Shown here: one piece after another, positions 45,221 to 54,695 of the stretch
Layout: every line of letters begins with the position of its first letter
Numbering within the stretch: the stretch's first letter is position 1
Assembly (NCBI RefSeq): GCF_035784015.1
Contig: NZ_JALKOW010000001.1
Origin: Comamonas sp009360615
GTDB taxonomy: Bacteria; Pseudomonadota; Gammaproteobacteria; Burkholderiales; Burkholderiaceae_C
Direction: 5' to 3' (one strand)
DNA: 64,000 nt
Notes under the pieces: generated by a model
What the model was told of the DNA's origin: nothing
The model's input: the letters and a program-made list of their open reading frames with translations, nothing else
Database searches by the model: none
Translations under genes and position numbers: made by a program

Positions 45221-46987
45221 TCAAGCATAGATACTACGCACTTTGCTTTCTAGTTCTGGCGAGAGCTGAAACTCCGGCGACTCGATGTGTACGAGTGCCG
45301 CGTAAGGCTTGTTCTTCTGCCCCGCCTGAATGCCTAGTTCTTCTTCTATGTCATTGGTGAACACTACTGAGGTCGCCAGAGCTTTGTCTAGGGACGCTTC
45401 TACAAGTGCGGTACTCCTGTCTGCAGATTGGATTGCATCAGGTCCCTTGTGCGCTTGATGATCCAAGTCGTAAACGGCGACATAAGGAATCTTGAACTTG
45501 TTCAACAGTTGCGCGTAAAGTGGAATGCTGTCTTTGGAACCGCAATCAATGAGCGTGTAGTCATATCTGAAGACACCAAGTCGTTTGGCAAGGAGAGGGA
45601 TGCACGTCTTGTCTGTTGGCCCCTCCACGAGTACCACGCGTTTAGCAAAGAACATTTCACTCCGATCCGGATTTATCCAGTAAGAGAGATTGAAATCTTT
45701 CTTTCCGTCTCCGCTGAAGATGTCGTCGGAACACTGGCAAATCTCTGTTCCTCGTGCATCATCATCTTTGCGAACAATGCAGATGGACTCATATCGCTCC
45801 ACATCAATGAGCGCACTCGCGTGAGTACACAGGATGACTTGGTTCTTCGACTCGGAAAGTGAGGCTAGAGTGTCAAAGAGTACCCGCTGCGCTTGGGGGT
45901 GCAGGTAAAGCTCGGGTTCTTCCAAGATGAAGTATGTGGAGGCAGAGACGGCTCGAGCTTGATCTGAGTCCTCTGCAAGCCTTTCCCGCGCCTTCTTGAG
46001 TCGATCTGAGACGACCTTAATTAGTGCAAACGTCAACGCTCTCTGTAGGCCGTGCCCCTTCCGGCGGATGTCTGTTCGCATCCCGTCATCAATCCACACT
46101 TGGGTGTTTGCTCGGAAGACGTCGTCGATATTCGGTGCGAGAACTTCGACATCAATCTCCGCCCCCCAAGAGGTCAACTCGGCGCTCAGTGACTGCTCGA
46201 ACTCAGTGAGCTCTTTCGGACGATTCTGGTTCTCAGCACCAGCGGCATCGCGCCGATTGAGTGTTCCGAACAGTGAGCTTAGCTTGTCCTTCGTGTCCTT
46301 CCAATCTGGATTTGTAGAGGACATTGACTCGATGATCGCAGCATAGAGTTTTCCGAAGGCACTTGCCTCTCTGGTGGTGAAGTCGTCCGTCGCGTCCTTC
46401 ACTGCTGGTATGAAGTAGACATCGCCGAATATTCCCTTTGCAACCGACTTAAGACCAAGAAAATTTGTGTCCTCGAGTTCAAATTTGAATGTTACTGCCG
46501 CTGAGTTCTCCTTGATGAACATCGCTTGGGCATCAACGATGTCTTGCTTCGAAAGCCTTCCCTCCTTAGGCAGGAAGTGGCAAAACGGCAGGCTGCTTGC
46601 AACCTCTCTCTTGGTGAAGGATGAAGCGTGGCTCTCCTTAAGCCAGTCATCAACGGGATTCTGGAGGAATCCCCGATACTCAAAATTGCCACCTACAAAC
46701 GCTGTCTTTCGCACCTGGATGGCGCCATCGTGGCGAAGATATTTCTTGAATGTGTTCCGATCAGTTTCGTCCAAATCGGTGAACGTCGCTTCAACGAAGA
46801 GTTCTTGTGCCCCCCGATTGAAGTCGAGGTCCTGGGGCCTGATCTCGCCAAAGAAGAAAAGGATCGCGCTCAGGACATTGGACTTGCCGTGATTGTTCTG
46901 TCCAATGAAGATCATGAGATCCTGAAACTGAATCTCCAGACACTTTATTGAGCGCCAGTTTTGAATTCGAAGCGTAGCGAGTTTCAT
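45221..46987 (-). CDS. OLD-family nuclease (ABC ATPase + TOPRIM), class 1 type
   Basis: 588 residues. N-terminal ABC-type ATPase: 'LRIQNWRSIKCLEIQF', Walker A 'GQNNHGKS' (29-36), 'RRKGHGLQRALTFALIKVV' as signature region, Walker B 'STYFILEEPELYLHPQAQ', and 'VILCTHASALIDV'. C-terminal TOPRIM nuclease: Glu in 'RVVLVEGPTDK' and 'VYDLDH'. No UvrD-like GajB partner lies beside it, so it resembles stand-alone class 1 OLD nucleases such as that of phage P2, which block other phages. GAGGGA precedes the ATG. Confidence 0.87.
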   Translation of the reverse strand: MKLATLRIQNWRSIKCLEIQFQDLMIFIGQNNHGKSNVLSAILFFFGEIRPQDLDFNRGAQELFVEATFTDLDETDRNTFKKYLRHDGAIQVRKTAFVGGNFEYRGFLQNPVDDWLKESHASSFTKREVASSLPFCHFLPKEGRLSKQDIVDAQAMFIKENSAAVTFKFELEDTNFLGLKSVAKGIFGDVYFIPAVKDATDDFTTREASAFGKLYAAIIESMSSTNPDWKDTKDKLSSLFGTLNRRDAAGAENQNRPKELTEFEQSLSAELTSWGAEIDVEVLAPNIDDVFRANTQVWIDDGMRTDIRRKGHGLQRALTFALIKVVSDRLKKARERLAEDSDQARAVSASTYFILEEPELYLHPQAQRVLFDTLASLSESKNQVILCTHASALIDVERYESICIVRKDDDARGTEICQCSDDIFSGDGKKDFNLSYWINPDRSEMFFAKRVVLVEGPTDKTCIPLLAKRLGVFRYDYTLIDCGSKDSIPLYAQLLNKFKIPYVAVYDLDHQAHKGPDAIQSADRSTALVEASLDKALATSVVFTNDIEEELGIQAGQKNKPYAALVHIESPEFQLSPELESKVRSIYA

Positions 46988-47429
46988 TGCCGTCCCTCAA
47001 GAGGCCAACCGTAATGTAGACCGCACCAAGCCGCAGGCCATATCTGGCGCTTGCGATTTAAATTGGTACGAAAATTTGTTACCAAAAGTATAGCCTGCGT
47101 GCCGATCAGGTCTATCTGCAATTGGTGCGCATGTTTGTGGAATGGCACGGTCTGCTGCATCCGTGAGACATGGGCAGGAGGAGGTTGAATTGAATGACGG
47201 CTTCGGCACTTTTGGCTGGATGGCGGCTCCGGGTCAGCAACGCCTATTTATGAGCTGCAATAGCGGACTTCCAGCAATCCCTTGGGATGCTGTCGGTTGC
47301 GTAACTGAAACCTGTCGTTAGGCTGCCGCCAGCCCTGGAGCTCGGATGACCTCTATGTGGCTGTGACCAGATGCAGCCATGAGCAGCTGTACAACTACAC
47401 GTACTGGGCAGCTCTAAAACTACGAATAG
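46988..47429. other. region between IS66 transposase and OLD gene
   Basis: About 440 bases. It must hold the left end of the IS66-type element and the OLD promoter. A GTAACTGAAACCTGTCGTTA word at 47301 is a weak candidate for the IS end; I could not fix it. Confidence 0.4.
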
Positions 47430-49337
47430 TCAAGCAGCGAGGCGTGCTTGCGAATCGGCAACATCTAGCCCTGCCTTCACATTCCAAGGCATCATTTCTT
47501 CGAAATCTTTTTCGCTCTCCACGTACGGTAGCTTGTTGAGTACCAGTACTAAGTACTGGTATGGGTCGAGCTTGTTCAAAATCGCGGACTGAACCATCGT
47601 GGTCAGCACTGCCGTTGCATATGCCCCATCAACAGAAGTTGAAAACAGCCAATTCTTACGACCGATGACAAGGTTCTTGATGCTGCGTTCTGCGATGTTG
47701 TTGTCAATGCTCAAAAGTCCGTTTTCAACATAGCGAATGACGTAGTACCACTGGCCCAGCGCGTAGTAAATGGCTTTGCCCAGCAGTGATTTGGGCGCTA
47801 CAAGCTTTACGTGCTCGTCCAGCCACGCTTTGAGCTGGTTCAAGATTGGAATGCTTTGCATCTGCCGCACTCGCTTGCGCTCTGACACTGAAGCCGTTTT
47901 CATCTGCGCTTCAATCACATACAGCTTTTGAATCAGCCCAATAGGCTGCAATGCAATCGATTCCTCAGCATTAACAGCGGGGGTGGATTGCTGGACCTCA
48001 ACGAACTTTCTGCGCACATGTGCCATACAGCCTACGCGTGCAGCCGCTTGTATGGTGTTGTACCCCGCATACCCATCAACTTGCAGGTAGCCATTGAAAA
48101 CCTTGCCGTCAGGTGCCGTTAGAAATTTCAGCGCGTGGGCACCAGCACGCGTAGGCTGGTACTCGAACATAGCCAGTGGATGTGCGGCATGCGGACCACT
48201 GCAGTATTGCCACATGAAGGACTGCGACTGAGGGTCTCGACCAGGCTCTTTGAGAACCTGCAAAGTAGTCTCATCGGCATGAATCACGCCTTGGCGAAGC
48301 AGGATCTCGCGGAAGCGCTCATAGACCGGCGTCAAGCGATCAGCCAAGCTAATCATGAGATTAGCCATGGTCGTTCGGTTGATGGGCATACCTGCCCGGT
48401 CATACATGTGGGTCAACCTATGAAGAGGTAGTGCGAACTGGTATTTATTGACAACGATGTCAGCCAGCACTGACGGACTCCCGAAGCTGCTACCCGGAAT
48501 CACTGATTTAGGGATGGGCGCGACAGCAAACTTATTGCAGCATCGGCATACATACTTTTTAGCGATGAAGCGCTTAACAACCAGCTTGGCGGGGATGAGC
48601 TCCAGCCGTTCAGTGGACTCGTCGCCTACAAACTTCATCGGCTGATCACAGCCAGAACACTTTTGCTCAGCTGCAGCGAGGTCGCAATTAACGTCTTCGC
48701 GGGGTAAGTGCGCCGGCAGTGGCTTACGACCAGCATTGCTGACCAACCGGTTTTTTTTGATAACTGGAGGTGCTTCAACCACATCGTTGGCCACAGCTTC
48801 GTCGGAATTCAACGGCTCAACCTGCTCTGAACTCGGCCCAAACTGCTCTTGGCGAAATCGTGCAAGCTGCTCAGCCAGCAGGCGGTTTGACTCCTGCAGC
48901 CTCAGGATTTCCTGCTGAGCCACGGAAAGCTGAAGCCCTTGCTGGGCAGCTTCGTGCGACTTCTGCTGAATTTTGTTTTTCTGCAGTTTGAGGAGAGAGC
49001 ACAGGCGCCTCTGGACATGGCCTTCGTGCCCAAAGATGATCCGCTGGGTCATGTCGATTGATGGAAAGAAGGCATCAATCACAAGCCCTAATTTTTCATC
49101 GTCCTTGAAGTCGAATTGGCACGTTAGCTCTTCAATCTCCGCTTTCAGCTGGGTGCTTGGAAGTTCTGGCCACGGAGCTCTTGTGATGATTGGCTGCTCT
49201 TGGAGTTGCCGTTCTTCACCATAAAAGACCCACTGACTTACTTCCAGCTCTATAGGAGTAAGTCGATCCCGCGCTTCTCGATCAGATGCAGCAGCTTCAA
49301 GGCCGAGCCCGTCGGATTTCTGAGGCCCTGTTCCCAT
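47430..49337 (-). CDS. tnpC: IS66-family transposase TnpC
   Basis: Up to 635 residues. A leucine-rich coiled N-terminus ('LQESNRLLAEQLARFRQEQFG'), a Zn-ribbon ('CSGCDQPMKFVGDESTERLELIPAKLVVKRFIAKKYVCRCC'), then the DDE core with Asp in 'VIHADETTLQVLKEPG', Asp in 'YLQVDGYAGYN' and Glu in 'NNIAERSIKNLVIGRKNWLF'. ATG 49337 overlaps the XRE gene by 88 bases in another frame; no better start codon is seen downstream until 'MTQRIIFGHEG', so the true start is uncertain and the N-terminal 90 residues are unusual for IS66. Confidence 0.9.
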   Translation of the reverse strand: MGTGPQKSDGLGLEAAASDREARDRLTPIELEVSQWVFYGEERQLQEQPIITRAPWPELPSTQLKAEIEELTCQFDFKDDEKLGLVIDAFFPSIDMTQRIIFGHEGHVQRRLCSLLKLQKNKIQQKSHEAAQQGLQLSVAQQEILRLQESNRLLAEQLARFRQEQFGPSSEQVEPLNSDEAVANDVVEAPPVIKKNRLVSNAGRKPLPAHLPREDVNCDLAAAEQKCSGCDQPMKFVGDESTERLELIPAKLVVKRFIAKKYVCRCCNKFAVAPIPKSVIPGSSFGSPSVLADIVVNKYQFALPLHRLTHMYDRAGMPINRTTMANLMISLADRLTPVYERFREILLRQGVIHADETTLQVLKEPGRDPQSQSFMWQYCSGPHAAHPLAMFEYQPTRAGAHALKFLTAPDGKVFNGYLQVDGYAGYNTIQAAARVGCMAHVRRKFVEVQQSTPAVNAEESIALQPIGLIQKLYVIEAQMKTASVSERKRVRQMQSIPILNQLKAWLDEHVKLVAPKSLLGKAIYYALGQWYYVIRYVENGLLSIDNNIAERSIKNLVIGRKNWLFSTSVDGAYATAVLTTMVQSAILNKLDPYQYLVLVLNKLPYVESEKDFEEMMPWNVKAGLDVADSQARLAA

Positions 49338-49543
49338 TGCCTTACTGCCCCCAATCCAACATTGAGGATTTGCGCCAAAACGGCTTGGCTAACGTTGTGC
49401 TTTGCTCGCAGCGCTTTGATAGCAGCACCATCCAACGGCTGTAGTCGTTGGTCATCAAGACCAAGATGTTCAGCCATACGGCGTTTGGTGATCTTGACAT
49501 GGCTATTGGACGGGGCAGAGGATGAAGTTCGGTTTGATGTCAC
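49250..49543 (-). CDS. XRE-family helix-turn-helix protein (HigA/NadS antitoxin-like)
   Basis: 97 residues from a GTG with GGAGA six bases upstream. The C-terminal part 'IKALRAKHNVSQAVLAQILNVGLGAVRQWEQGLRNPTGSALKLLHLIEKRG' is the XRE fold typical of HigA/NadS-type antitoxins, including the 'QWEQGxRxPxG' recognition end. No toxin gene is next to it. It lies between tnpB and tnpC on the same strand, an odd position because these IS66 genes are normally adjacent. Confidence 0.8.
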   Translation of the reverse strand: MTSNRTSSSAPSNSHVKITKRRMAEHLGLDDQRLQPLDGAAIKALRAKHNVSQAVLAQILNVGLGAVRQWEQGLRNPTGSALKLLHLIEKRGIDLLL

Positions 49544-49622
49544 ATGTTCTCCAGTCACAAGCCGGAGCTCGCAAACTATATTGCATTGATATGTAAAACA
49601 CAAGCATCCAATCACTGGTTGC

Positions 49623-49973
49623 TCAGCTCAAATATTTTGCGTCCATAGGTCGGTGGGCAAATCGCTGCTCCAGTGCCAATCCATCTAATAGCCAAGCTAG
49701 TTGGCGGCGGCTGATGCACACCGGGACTGCAACCTCCTTGGGCCATCTGAACGTTCCTCGTTCCAGGCGCTTGTACAGAAGCCAAAAACCATTGCCACCC
49801 CAATAAAGGATTTTGATCTTGCTGCAACTGCGGTTGCAGAACACGAAGATCTGTTGGCTGGTGGGAGCCTGCTTGATGACATGCTGCGCGATCGCAGCCA
49901 GGCCATCTATGGACTTGCGCATGTCAGTTGCTCCAGGAGCCAACCAAACGTTGTCGGAGGTGAATTCAATCAC
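49623..49973 (-). CDS. tnpB: IS66-family accessory protein TnpB
   Basis: 116 residues. 'VWLAPGATDMRKSIDGLAAIAQ', 'QIFVFCNRSCSKIKILYWGGNGFWLLYKRLERGTFRWP' is the IS66 Orf2 signature. Required with TnpA for transposition. Its ATG overlaps the tnpA stop by four bases. Confidence 0.95.
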   Translation of the reverse strand: MIEFTSDNVWLAPGATDMRKSIDGLAAIAQHVIKQAPTSQQIFVFCNRSCSKIKILYWGGNGFWLLYKRLERGTFRWPKEVAVPVCISRRQLAWLLDGLALEQRFAHRPMDAKYLS

Positions 49974-50368
49974 GCGACATCCTTCAATACTCGCAAGACA
50001 CGTAGCAAGGTCTTTTCGTCAAAACCATCCGCGATCAGAAGCCTATCTCCTGAAGACGTAATGACGGTAATAGGCGAAGGTGCTGAGCTGTTCACTTCAG
50101 GCCGTCGTTTAGGTAGTGGATGGCCAGCTTCCGCTTCGATCACTTGAAGGGGGATCAGTGGGTGGAGCGATTCTTTGCGTGCGACCTTCACTGTGCGCTT
50201 AGCGGTGCGCCGAGTAGCCGCGTTGTTACGACTGCGCCAATTTGCGAAGGTCTTGTAGTTGATGCCGCGCTGTTCACAAAAGTCTTTTTGTGGCAAACCA
50301 CTTTGGGACCACTCCAAGCTGAGAGCCTCCCAGGCTTTGAAGCTTGAATTTTTTACGGAGTTGACCAT
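49970..50368 (-). CDS. tnpA: IS66-family accessory protein TnpA
   Basis: 132 residues with an N-terminal helix-turn-helix ('WEALSLEWSQSGLPQKDFCEQRGINYKTFANWRSR') and the C-terminal 'ITVITSSGDRLLIADGFDEKTLLRVLRVL' of IS66 Orf1 proteins. First gene of the element. Confidence 0.92.
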   Translation of the reverse strand: MVNSVKNSSFKAWEALSLEWSQSGLPQKDFCEQRGINYKTFANWRSRNNAATRRTAKRTVKVARKESLHPLIPLQVIEAEAGHPLPKRRPEVNSSAPSPITVITSSGDRLLIADGFDEKTLLRVLRVLKDVA

Positions 50369-50563
50369 CGAAATTTCCCCAGATTGACGTAGGCGTCATT
50401 CTTTGGCGCAGAGGTCTAAATCACAAGAAGGGGGAGAAATTGGCGCTTACGAATAATCGGCCACTTGGGACTCATGCGAGCGTAAGGCTTGTGTGCTTTG
50501 GAGTACGAGCTTCATTGCGCTGTTGCCGTCTCTGGTAAGCGGTTCCATCGGCTCGGCTCTCGG

Positions 50564-53500
50564 CTAGTCATCTTCTTCCTCAATAGCTTCCTTTGACTTG
50601 CGCTGACGCGCTATCGCATAGCGAGCGTCCTTGAGCAGTCCGTCGTATAGGTCGAACGCTGGTTCGGCTCGGCTAAGCGACGCCAACATCTGCTCGCAGT
50701 GCTGTTCCATCCGGAGGTCCTCCGGGAACGGTTCCCCGGGAATTCCTCCACGAATTCCGGAGTGTGTTGCCACGGCGATTGCCGACCGAATCTCATCCAG
50801 AGCGTCCTCGCCAACGAGCTCGGCCGCGTTGAGGATATCCCGGATGAACTTTGAGTGTTCATAAATGAGAGCTGGCTGGCTTTCCTGCAGCACTCTGGCA
50901 ACCAGCATGGCATGGGCTTGGGTGCCCGAGGACATCCAATCAAGCAGAAGGTCGAGCAGGGCTTCGCCGTAGTCTCCGCAAAGGCCGGAGACTACCTCGC
51001 CAACGCGTCGTGCGCTCGGAATGTTCTTCGACTCTTCGAGGGCCCAGTCGAGGAAATCCCGCAGTAGCCGTGGCCCGGCCTCGACTTCCATCAGGCCAAG
51101 GCCCTCTCCGTTGTGCTCTTTGCTCAGTGGCTCGTAAGACCAATCGTTTCGTCGTTTCGCTTCCACGAGTCGTGCCATAACCAGCGCGACGACCGAGACT
51201 GGATCTTTCTTGATTGATGCTGCGAGGAATGCACGGACCCAGTAGTCGTCTAGCTCCTTTAGCACAACTAGCTTCCTCAGCAACTCGTTCCGCCTGCTCG
51301 CGACGTCAGCCTCCGAAATGGCCTTGCCGCCGGAGAGCCACATGAACATGTCGTGAGTTGCGCGCGCGTTGACCTCAAAGTCCGCCAAACAAATGAGCTC
51401 GACGGCCAGCGCTGGACTTCTGCTGGCCACCTGGCGAGTGAGGTTCGATGCGACCATTAGAACGGTCGGGTCCTTCGATTCAAAGATGCGCTTGAATAGC
51501 TCCACTTCTTGGGGTGTGTAGGGACGGGAGGGCTCGAACCGCATGTACGCCTCAGCGAGCTGCGCCAACACCCTGGCGGACCCCTCCGAGCGGATGACAT
51601 ATTCGTTCACGAGACTGGAGTCGCCGGCCTCAACGACCGCGCTCAGTGCTGCTCCTACGTACTGGTCGAGACGACCGGCTCGGCCCTCGTTGTTCCTCAA
51701 GAGAAGTTCGGTAGCAAGGCCCTGTACCGAAGCTAGTAGATGGTTGATGAGAAGGAACGACGACCCATATCCGTCGTGTGCGACGGTGGCAATTTCCTCC
51801 AAGGAGGCATGCAGTTCGTCAAACAGGCGGCTTGGCTCAGGGAACGCGGCGATGAGGTCTGCCGTGAGGAGTTGACGGTCCCTCACGTGTTCTTCGCGTT
51901 CGAGAGCCTCGCTTAGCTTCCATGTCTCCGTCCCCCAGCCGTCTACGAGTGCGCGTGTGAGTCGGGTCCGAATGTCTCTGTTCAACAAAGCCAAGATGGC
52001 TTGAGCCTCAACTGAGGTCTCGGGCCAGCCGTGAAACGCATGCCAGGAGATGGACTCCGCGATCCGAACCAGGACGACGGGCGACACGTGAACTTCGTTC
52101 AGAACAACCTTGAGTTCTCGCAATAGTTCTACTTGCTGTCGCTTCCAAGCATGGTCGGGCGTGTCGCCATGCATAGGCCCCCGCAGGGCCTGGGCCATCG
52201 TCTGCGCCGAGAGAAACGCTCGTCGGGGAGGCCCCTCCCGCAGGTACTTGAGCAATGCACTAGTTACTTCGTCCCTAACTTTTCGGGCCCATTCCAACGG
52301 CAGTTGGTAGCGGGTAATGGTCAAGGTCGAGCGGGAGAAGCTGCTCGCCTCCATCTCGGTCCGCAGCGCTCCTTCCAGAATGGAGAAGGGCGTATAGGTC
52401 GACTTGAGCGAGGCGGGCCGTTCCAGAAGCGCGAGCGCGAAGCGAACGACCTCGCGCACGTATTCGATTGGCTTGTTCAACTGGAATTCGGCCAGCTCCT
52501 TGAGGATTCGAATGCCGTGGCTGGGCTGCTGGTGAAGCGCGCGGGCGTCGTTGCGTCCAGCAGTCCACAGTAACTGGCATGCTTCTTGGACATGGTCGTA
52601 GGTGTACGCCGCGTTGCGCACCATGTTGCATACGGATGAGCTGTCCCCATGCCCCTCGGCAATGAGCCGCTTTGCGAAGTCCAGCGCAAATCTGGGTTGA
52701 TAGTACGCAACGGCCTCGACTGCCTCCACGTGGGGATTGCTGTACCGCTCACCCCACCGCAGCTTGGGGCCAAGACTGGTCAGTAGCGCGCTGTCATCTG
52801 TCTTGCCCTCGCGCAGGCGCCAGTCTAGGCGACCAAGATTGACGAACAAGTTTTTCAGGTGGTCCGCACCGGCGAGGTCGAAGACTTGGGTGACGCGCTC
52901 GTTGGCTGTTCCATCCGCGTTGAGGTAGTTCGAGCGAATGATTTCATCGGCCAACAGGTCTGGAGCGAGCCTCGAGCGAAGCCCACGCTTGAACAGGACG
53001 CCGGCCTCTCCAAGAAGTCGCATTAGGCGACTGGCGTCCGGTGGATCTATCCCCTCGGTTTTCAACAGGATGTTGAGCAGGCCTGGGTCGTCCGGAATGA
53101 TGGGTTGAAGGAGTGCGATTACGCGCAGGATTGCCCTCAGCCTTGGAACGTCCTGCCCTGTAACCAAGGCAACGGTGATGACGTCCTGAAGGCTTCTCAG
53201 CACATAGGTACGGAACTCCTCTGCATTGCCAAGAAGTGCGAGCGACACACCATCGCGTGCGACCAACTGCGCTGCCAAGACAGTGACGAGCGGCGTGGTG
53301 TACGTTGCGCGCGCAATCTCGACAGCCGCTGCTGGTGGTGCCTTGCATTCGGCGAGGACGGATTCGGCCAGTGCTTGAGCTTGCTCCCGAGTCTGCGGAC
53401 GCATATCAGCAAATCGGACCGAAGGCCCAGAGAGGCTTACGTCGGCAGCCTGCAGCCGCAGCGCTTCTTTCCCATAAGGGCGAAGCGATAGGAGCAATCG

Positions 53501-54607
53501 CGTGCGGTTATCGGGAACAGCCGCGTACCTGAGGAGGATGCCAAGGTCTTCGCGTTCGTGCGCATCATCGACGACAAGTAGCGTCACGGATCCTCGGCTG
53601 TCGCGCAGCCTGTCCAGATGGTGGGCCTTGACCTCTTCGGTCGGCGACACAAACCGAACATACAGGGACGTGCTCTGCGCAAGCCGTTGGGTCACTTCGC
53701 GTAGAACGCGACTCTTGCCAGAGCCGGGTGCGCCGACGAGACACGTTAGGACGACAGACTCGTCTTGGACGCAGTCAATAGCCTGTGAGACTTCCTCGTC
53801 GCGACCGACGAGCGCCCAAGAGTGGTTGAAGAAACGGTCGGAAACCAAAAACGGCTTGAAGAAGTCCTCGGGACTCTGAATAGGGCCCGGCTCATCAATG
53901 CCAAGCAGGTCGAGGCGCTGGCCACTGAAGTACCGGTCGACCAGGTCCAGGCGGTCGACCAACGGCAGGTCGTGAAGCCGTCGGGTGATGTCCTCTCGGT
54001 CCCACAACTCCCAGCCAGCGTGCGCAGCCATCGCATCGCGAGAACTTGGGCTCGCAACGCTGGACAGCAGGAGCACCTTGAGGTCTGCGGCGTAGGTCTG
54101 CTCGGCCACCGCGGTATGGACCTTCTGGGCGCCGAACTCATTGACGCGCTTGCACTGAAACGAGTGGGTGCCAAAGGGGCCGGTGGCGAAGATGTCGATG
54201 CCGTGCTGCTTGTGACCTGTGCCCCCATAGCGCTGCACCGTGCCATCGCGGGGCTGGTACATCCGGTGCAATAGGGCAGCGCAGAAGCTCTCAAACGTCT
54301 CCGGCGGAAGGGCAGAAAGCGGCAGAGGTCGGTCGTGCGATGTGGCGGTCTCGGCGCGAGTGTCCGCCGCTGCCGGTTGGTACCCGGCGGCCACCAGGAG
54401 TTCATTGTCCTTGGCCCGCAACAGACGCTCCAGCGCTGGGATGTCGTTCGACCGCGGGCGCGCAAGCCCTTTCTCCCAACGGCTTACCGTCTGCTGGGTG
54501 ACACCAAGGGCGGTCGCCAGCTCTTGCTGCTTGGTGAACCCGGCAGCGACGCGAAGTCGAGCCAGAAGTTCGCCAAAGGCCGGGTAGGCTGTATGGGTTG
54601 CTTGCAT
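50564..54607 (-). CDS. XRE-Mrr-STAND NTPase fusion, candidate anti-phage protein
   Basis: 1,347 residues. Order: XRE helix-turn-helix (about 10-62; 'LATALGVTQQTVSRWEKGLARP'); Mrr-like PD-(D/E)xK nuclease (about 100-215) with Glu106, Asp138 in 'HGIDIFATG' and Gln151/Lys153 in 'FQCKR'; a STAND/AAA-type NTPase with Walker A 'GAPGSGKS' (292-299) and Walker B 'LLVVDDAH' (343-350); then some 900 residues of helical repeats as a possible sensor. Nuclease + NTPase + repeat sensor is the layout of Avs proteins, but the XRE front end is unusual. ATG 54607 has AGGA eight bases upstream; the reading to 54844 runs over the divergent promoter. It could also repress its own gene. Confidence 0.75.
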   Translation of the reverse strand: MQATHTAYPAFGELLARLRVAAGFTKQQELATALGVTQQTVSRWEKGLARPRSNDIPALERLLRAKDNELLVAAGYQPAAADTRAETATSHDRPLPLSALPPETFESFCAALLHRMYQPRDGTVQRYGGTGHKQHGIDIFATGPFGTHSFQCKRVNEFGAQKVHTAVAEQTYAADLKVLLLSSVASPSSRDAMAAHAGWELWDREDITRRLHDLPLVDRLDLVDRYFSGQRLDLLGIDEPGPIQSPEDFFKPFLVSDRFFNHSWALVGRDEEVSQAIDCVQDESVVLTCLVGAPGSGKSRVLREVTQRLAQSTSLYVRFVSPTEEVKAHHLDRLRDSRGSVTLLVVDDAHEREDLGILLRYAAVPDNRTRLLLSLRPYGKEALRLQAADVSLSGPSVRFADMRPQTREQAQALAESVLAECKAPPAAAVEIARATYTTPLVTVLAAQLVARDGVSLALLGNAEEFRTYVLRSLQDVITVALVTGQDVPRLRAILRVIALLQPIIPDDPGLLNILLKTEGIDPPDASRLMRLLGEAGVLFKRGLRSRLAPDLLADEIIRSNYLNADGTANERVTQVFDLAGADHLKNLFVNLGRLDWRLREGKTDDSALLTSLGPKLRWGERYSNPHVEAVEAVAYYQPRFALDFAKRLIAEGHGDSSSVCNMVRNAAYTYDHVQEACQLLWTAGRNDARALHQQPSHGIRILKELAEFQLNKPIEYVREVVRFALALLERPASLKSTYTPFSILEGALRTEMEASSFSRSTLTITRYQLPLEWARKVRDEVTSALLKYLREGPPRRAFLSAQTMAQALRGPMHGDTPDHAWKRQQVELLRELKVVLNEVHVSPVVLVRIAESISWHAFHGWPETSVEAQAILALLNRDIRTRLTRALVDGWGTETWKLSEALEREEHVRDRQLLTADLIAAFPEPSRLFDELHASLEEIATVAHDGYGSSFLLINHLLASVQGLATELLLRNNEGRAGRLDQYVGAALSAVVEAGDSSLVNEYVIRSEGSARVLAQLAEAYMRFEPSRPYTPQEVELFKRIFESKDPTVLMVASNLTRQVASRSPALAVELICLADFEVNARATHDMFMWLSGGKAISEADVASRRNELLRKLVVLKELDDYWVRAFLAASIKKDPVSVVALVMARLVEAKRRNDWSYEPLSKEHNGEGLGLMEVEAGPRLLRDFLDWALEESKNIPSARRVGEVVSGLCGDYGEALLDLLLDWMSSGTQAHAMLVARVLQESQPALIYEHSKFIRDILNAAELVGEDALDEIRSAIAVATHSGIRGGIPGEPFPEDLRMEQHCEQMLASLSRAEPAFDLYDGLLKDARYAIARQRKSKEAIEEEDD

Positions 54608-54695
54608 TTGATTGTTCCTTTTCACGCACACATTCAATAGTGTATCATTTGTGCATTGCTTCTCGATCCCGTGACCATCAGTTGTCGGAGGTGCC
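54608..54695. promoter_or_regulatory. divergent promoter region of the STAND gene and the small membrane gene
   Basis: 88 bases between two divergent starts, AT-rich, with CAATAGTGTATCATTTGTG near the middle, which has CAAT/ATTG half-sites. It is the natural place for the XRE domain of the neighbouring protein to bind. Confidence 0.4.

Larger units (their letters stand above)
47301..50452 (-). mobile_element. IS66-family element (ends approximate)
   Basis: tnpA, tnpB, an extra XRE gene and tnpC in one direction. The right end is probably at the GTAAGCGCCAATTTC word read inward from about 50452 (family ends begin GTAA). The left end is not resolved; 47301 is only a candidate. Confidence 0.6.

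Noticed and set aside
45465..45475. An 11-base match to the island end motif (AAGTCGTAAAC) inside the OLD gene
   Set aside because: It encodes the conserved TOPRIM 'VYDL' on the other strand, stands alone and lacks the extended end sequence; most likely coincidence.
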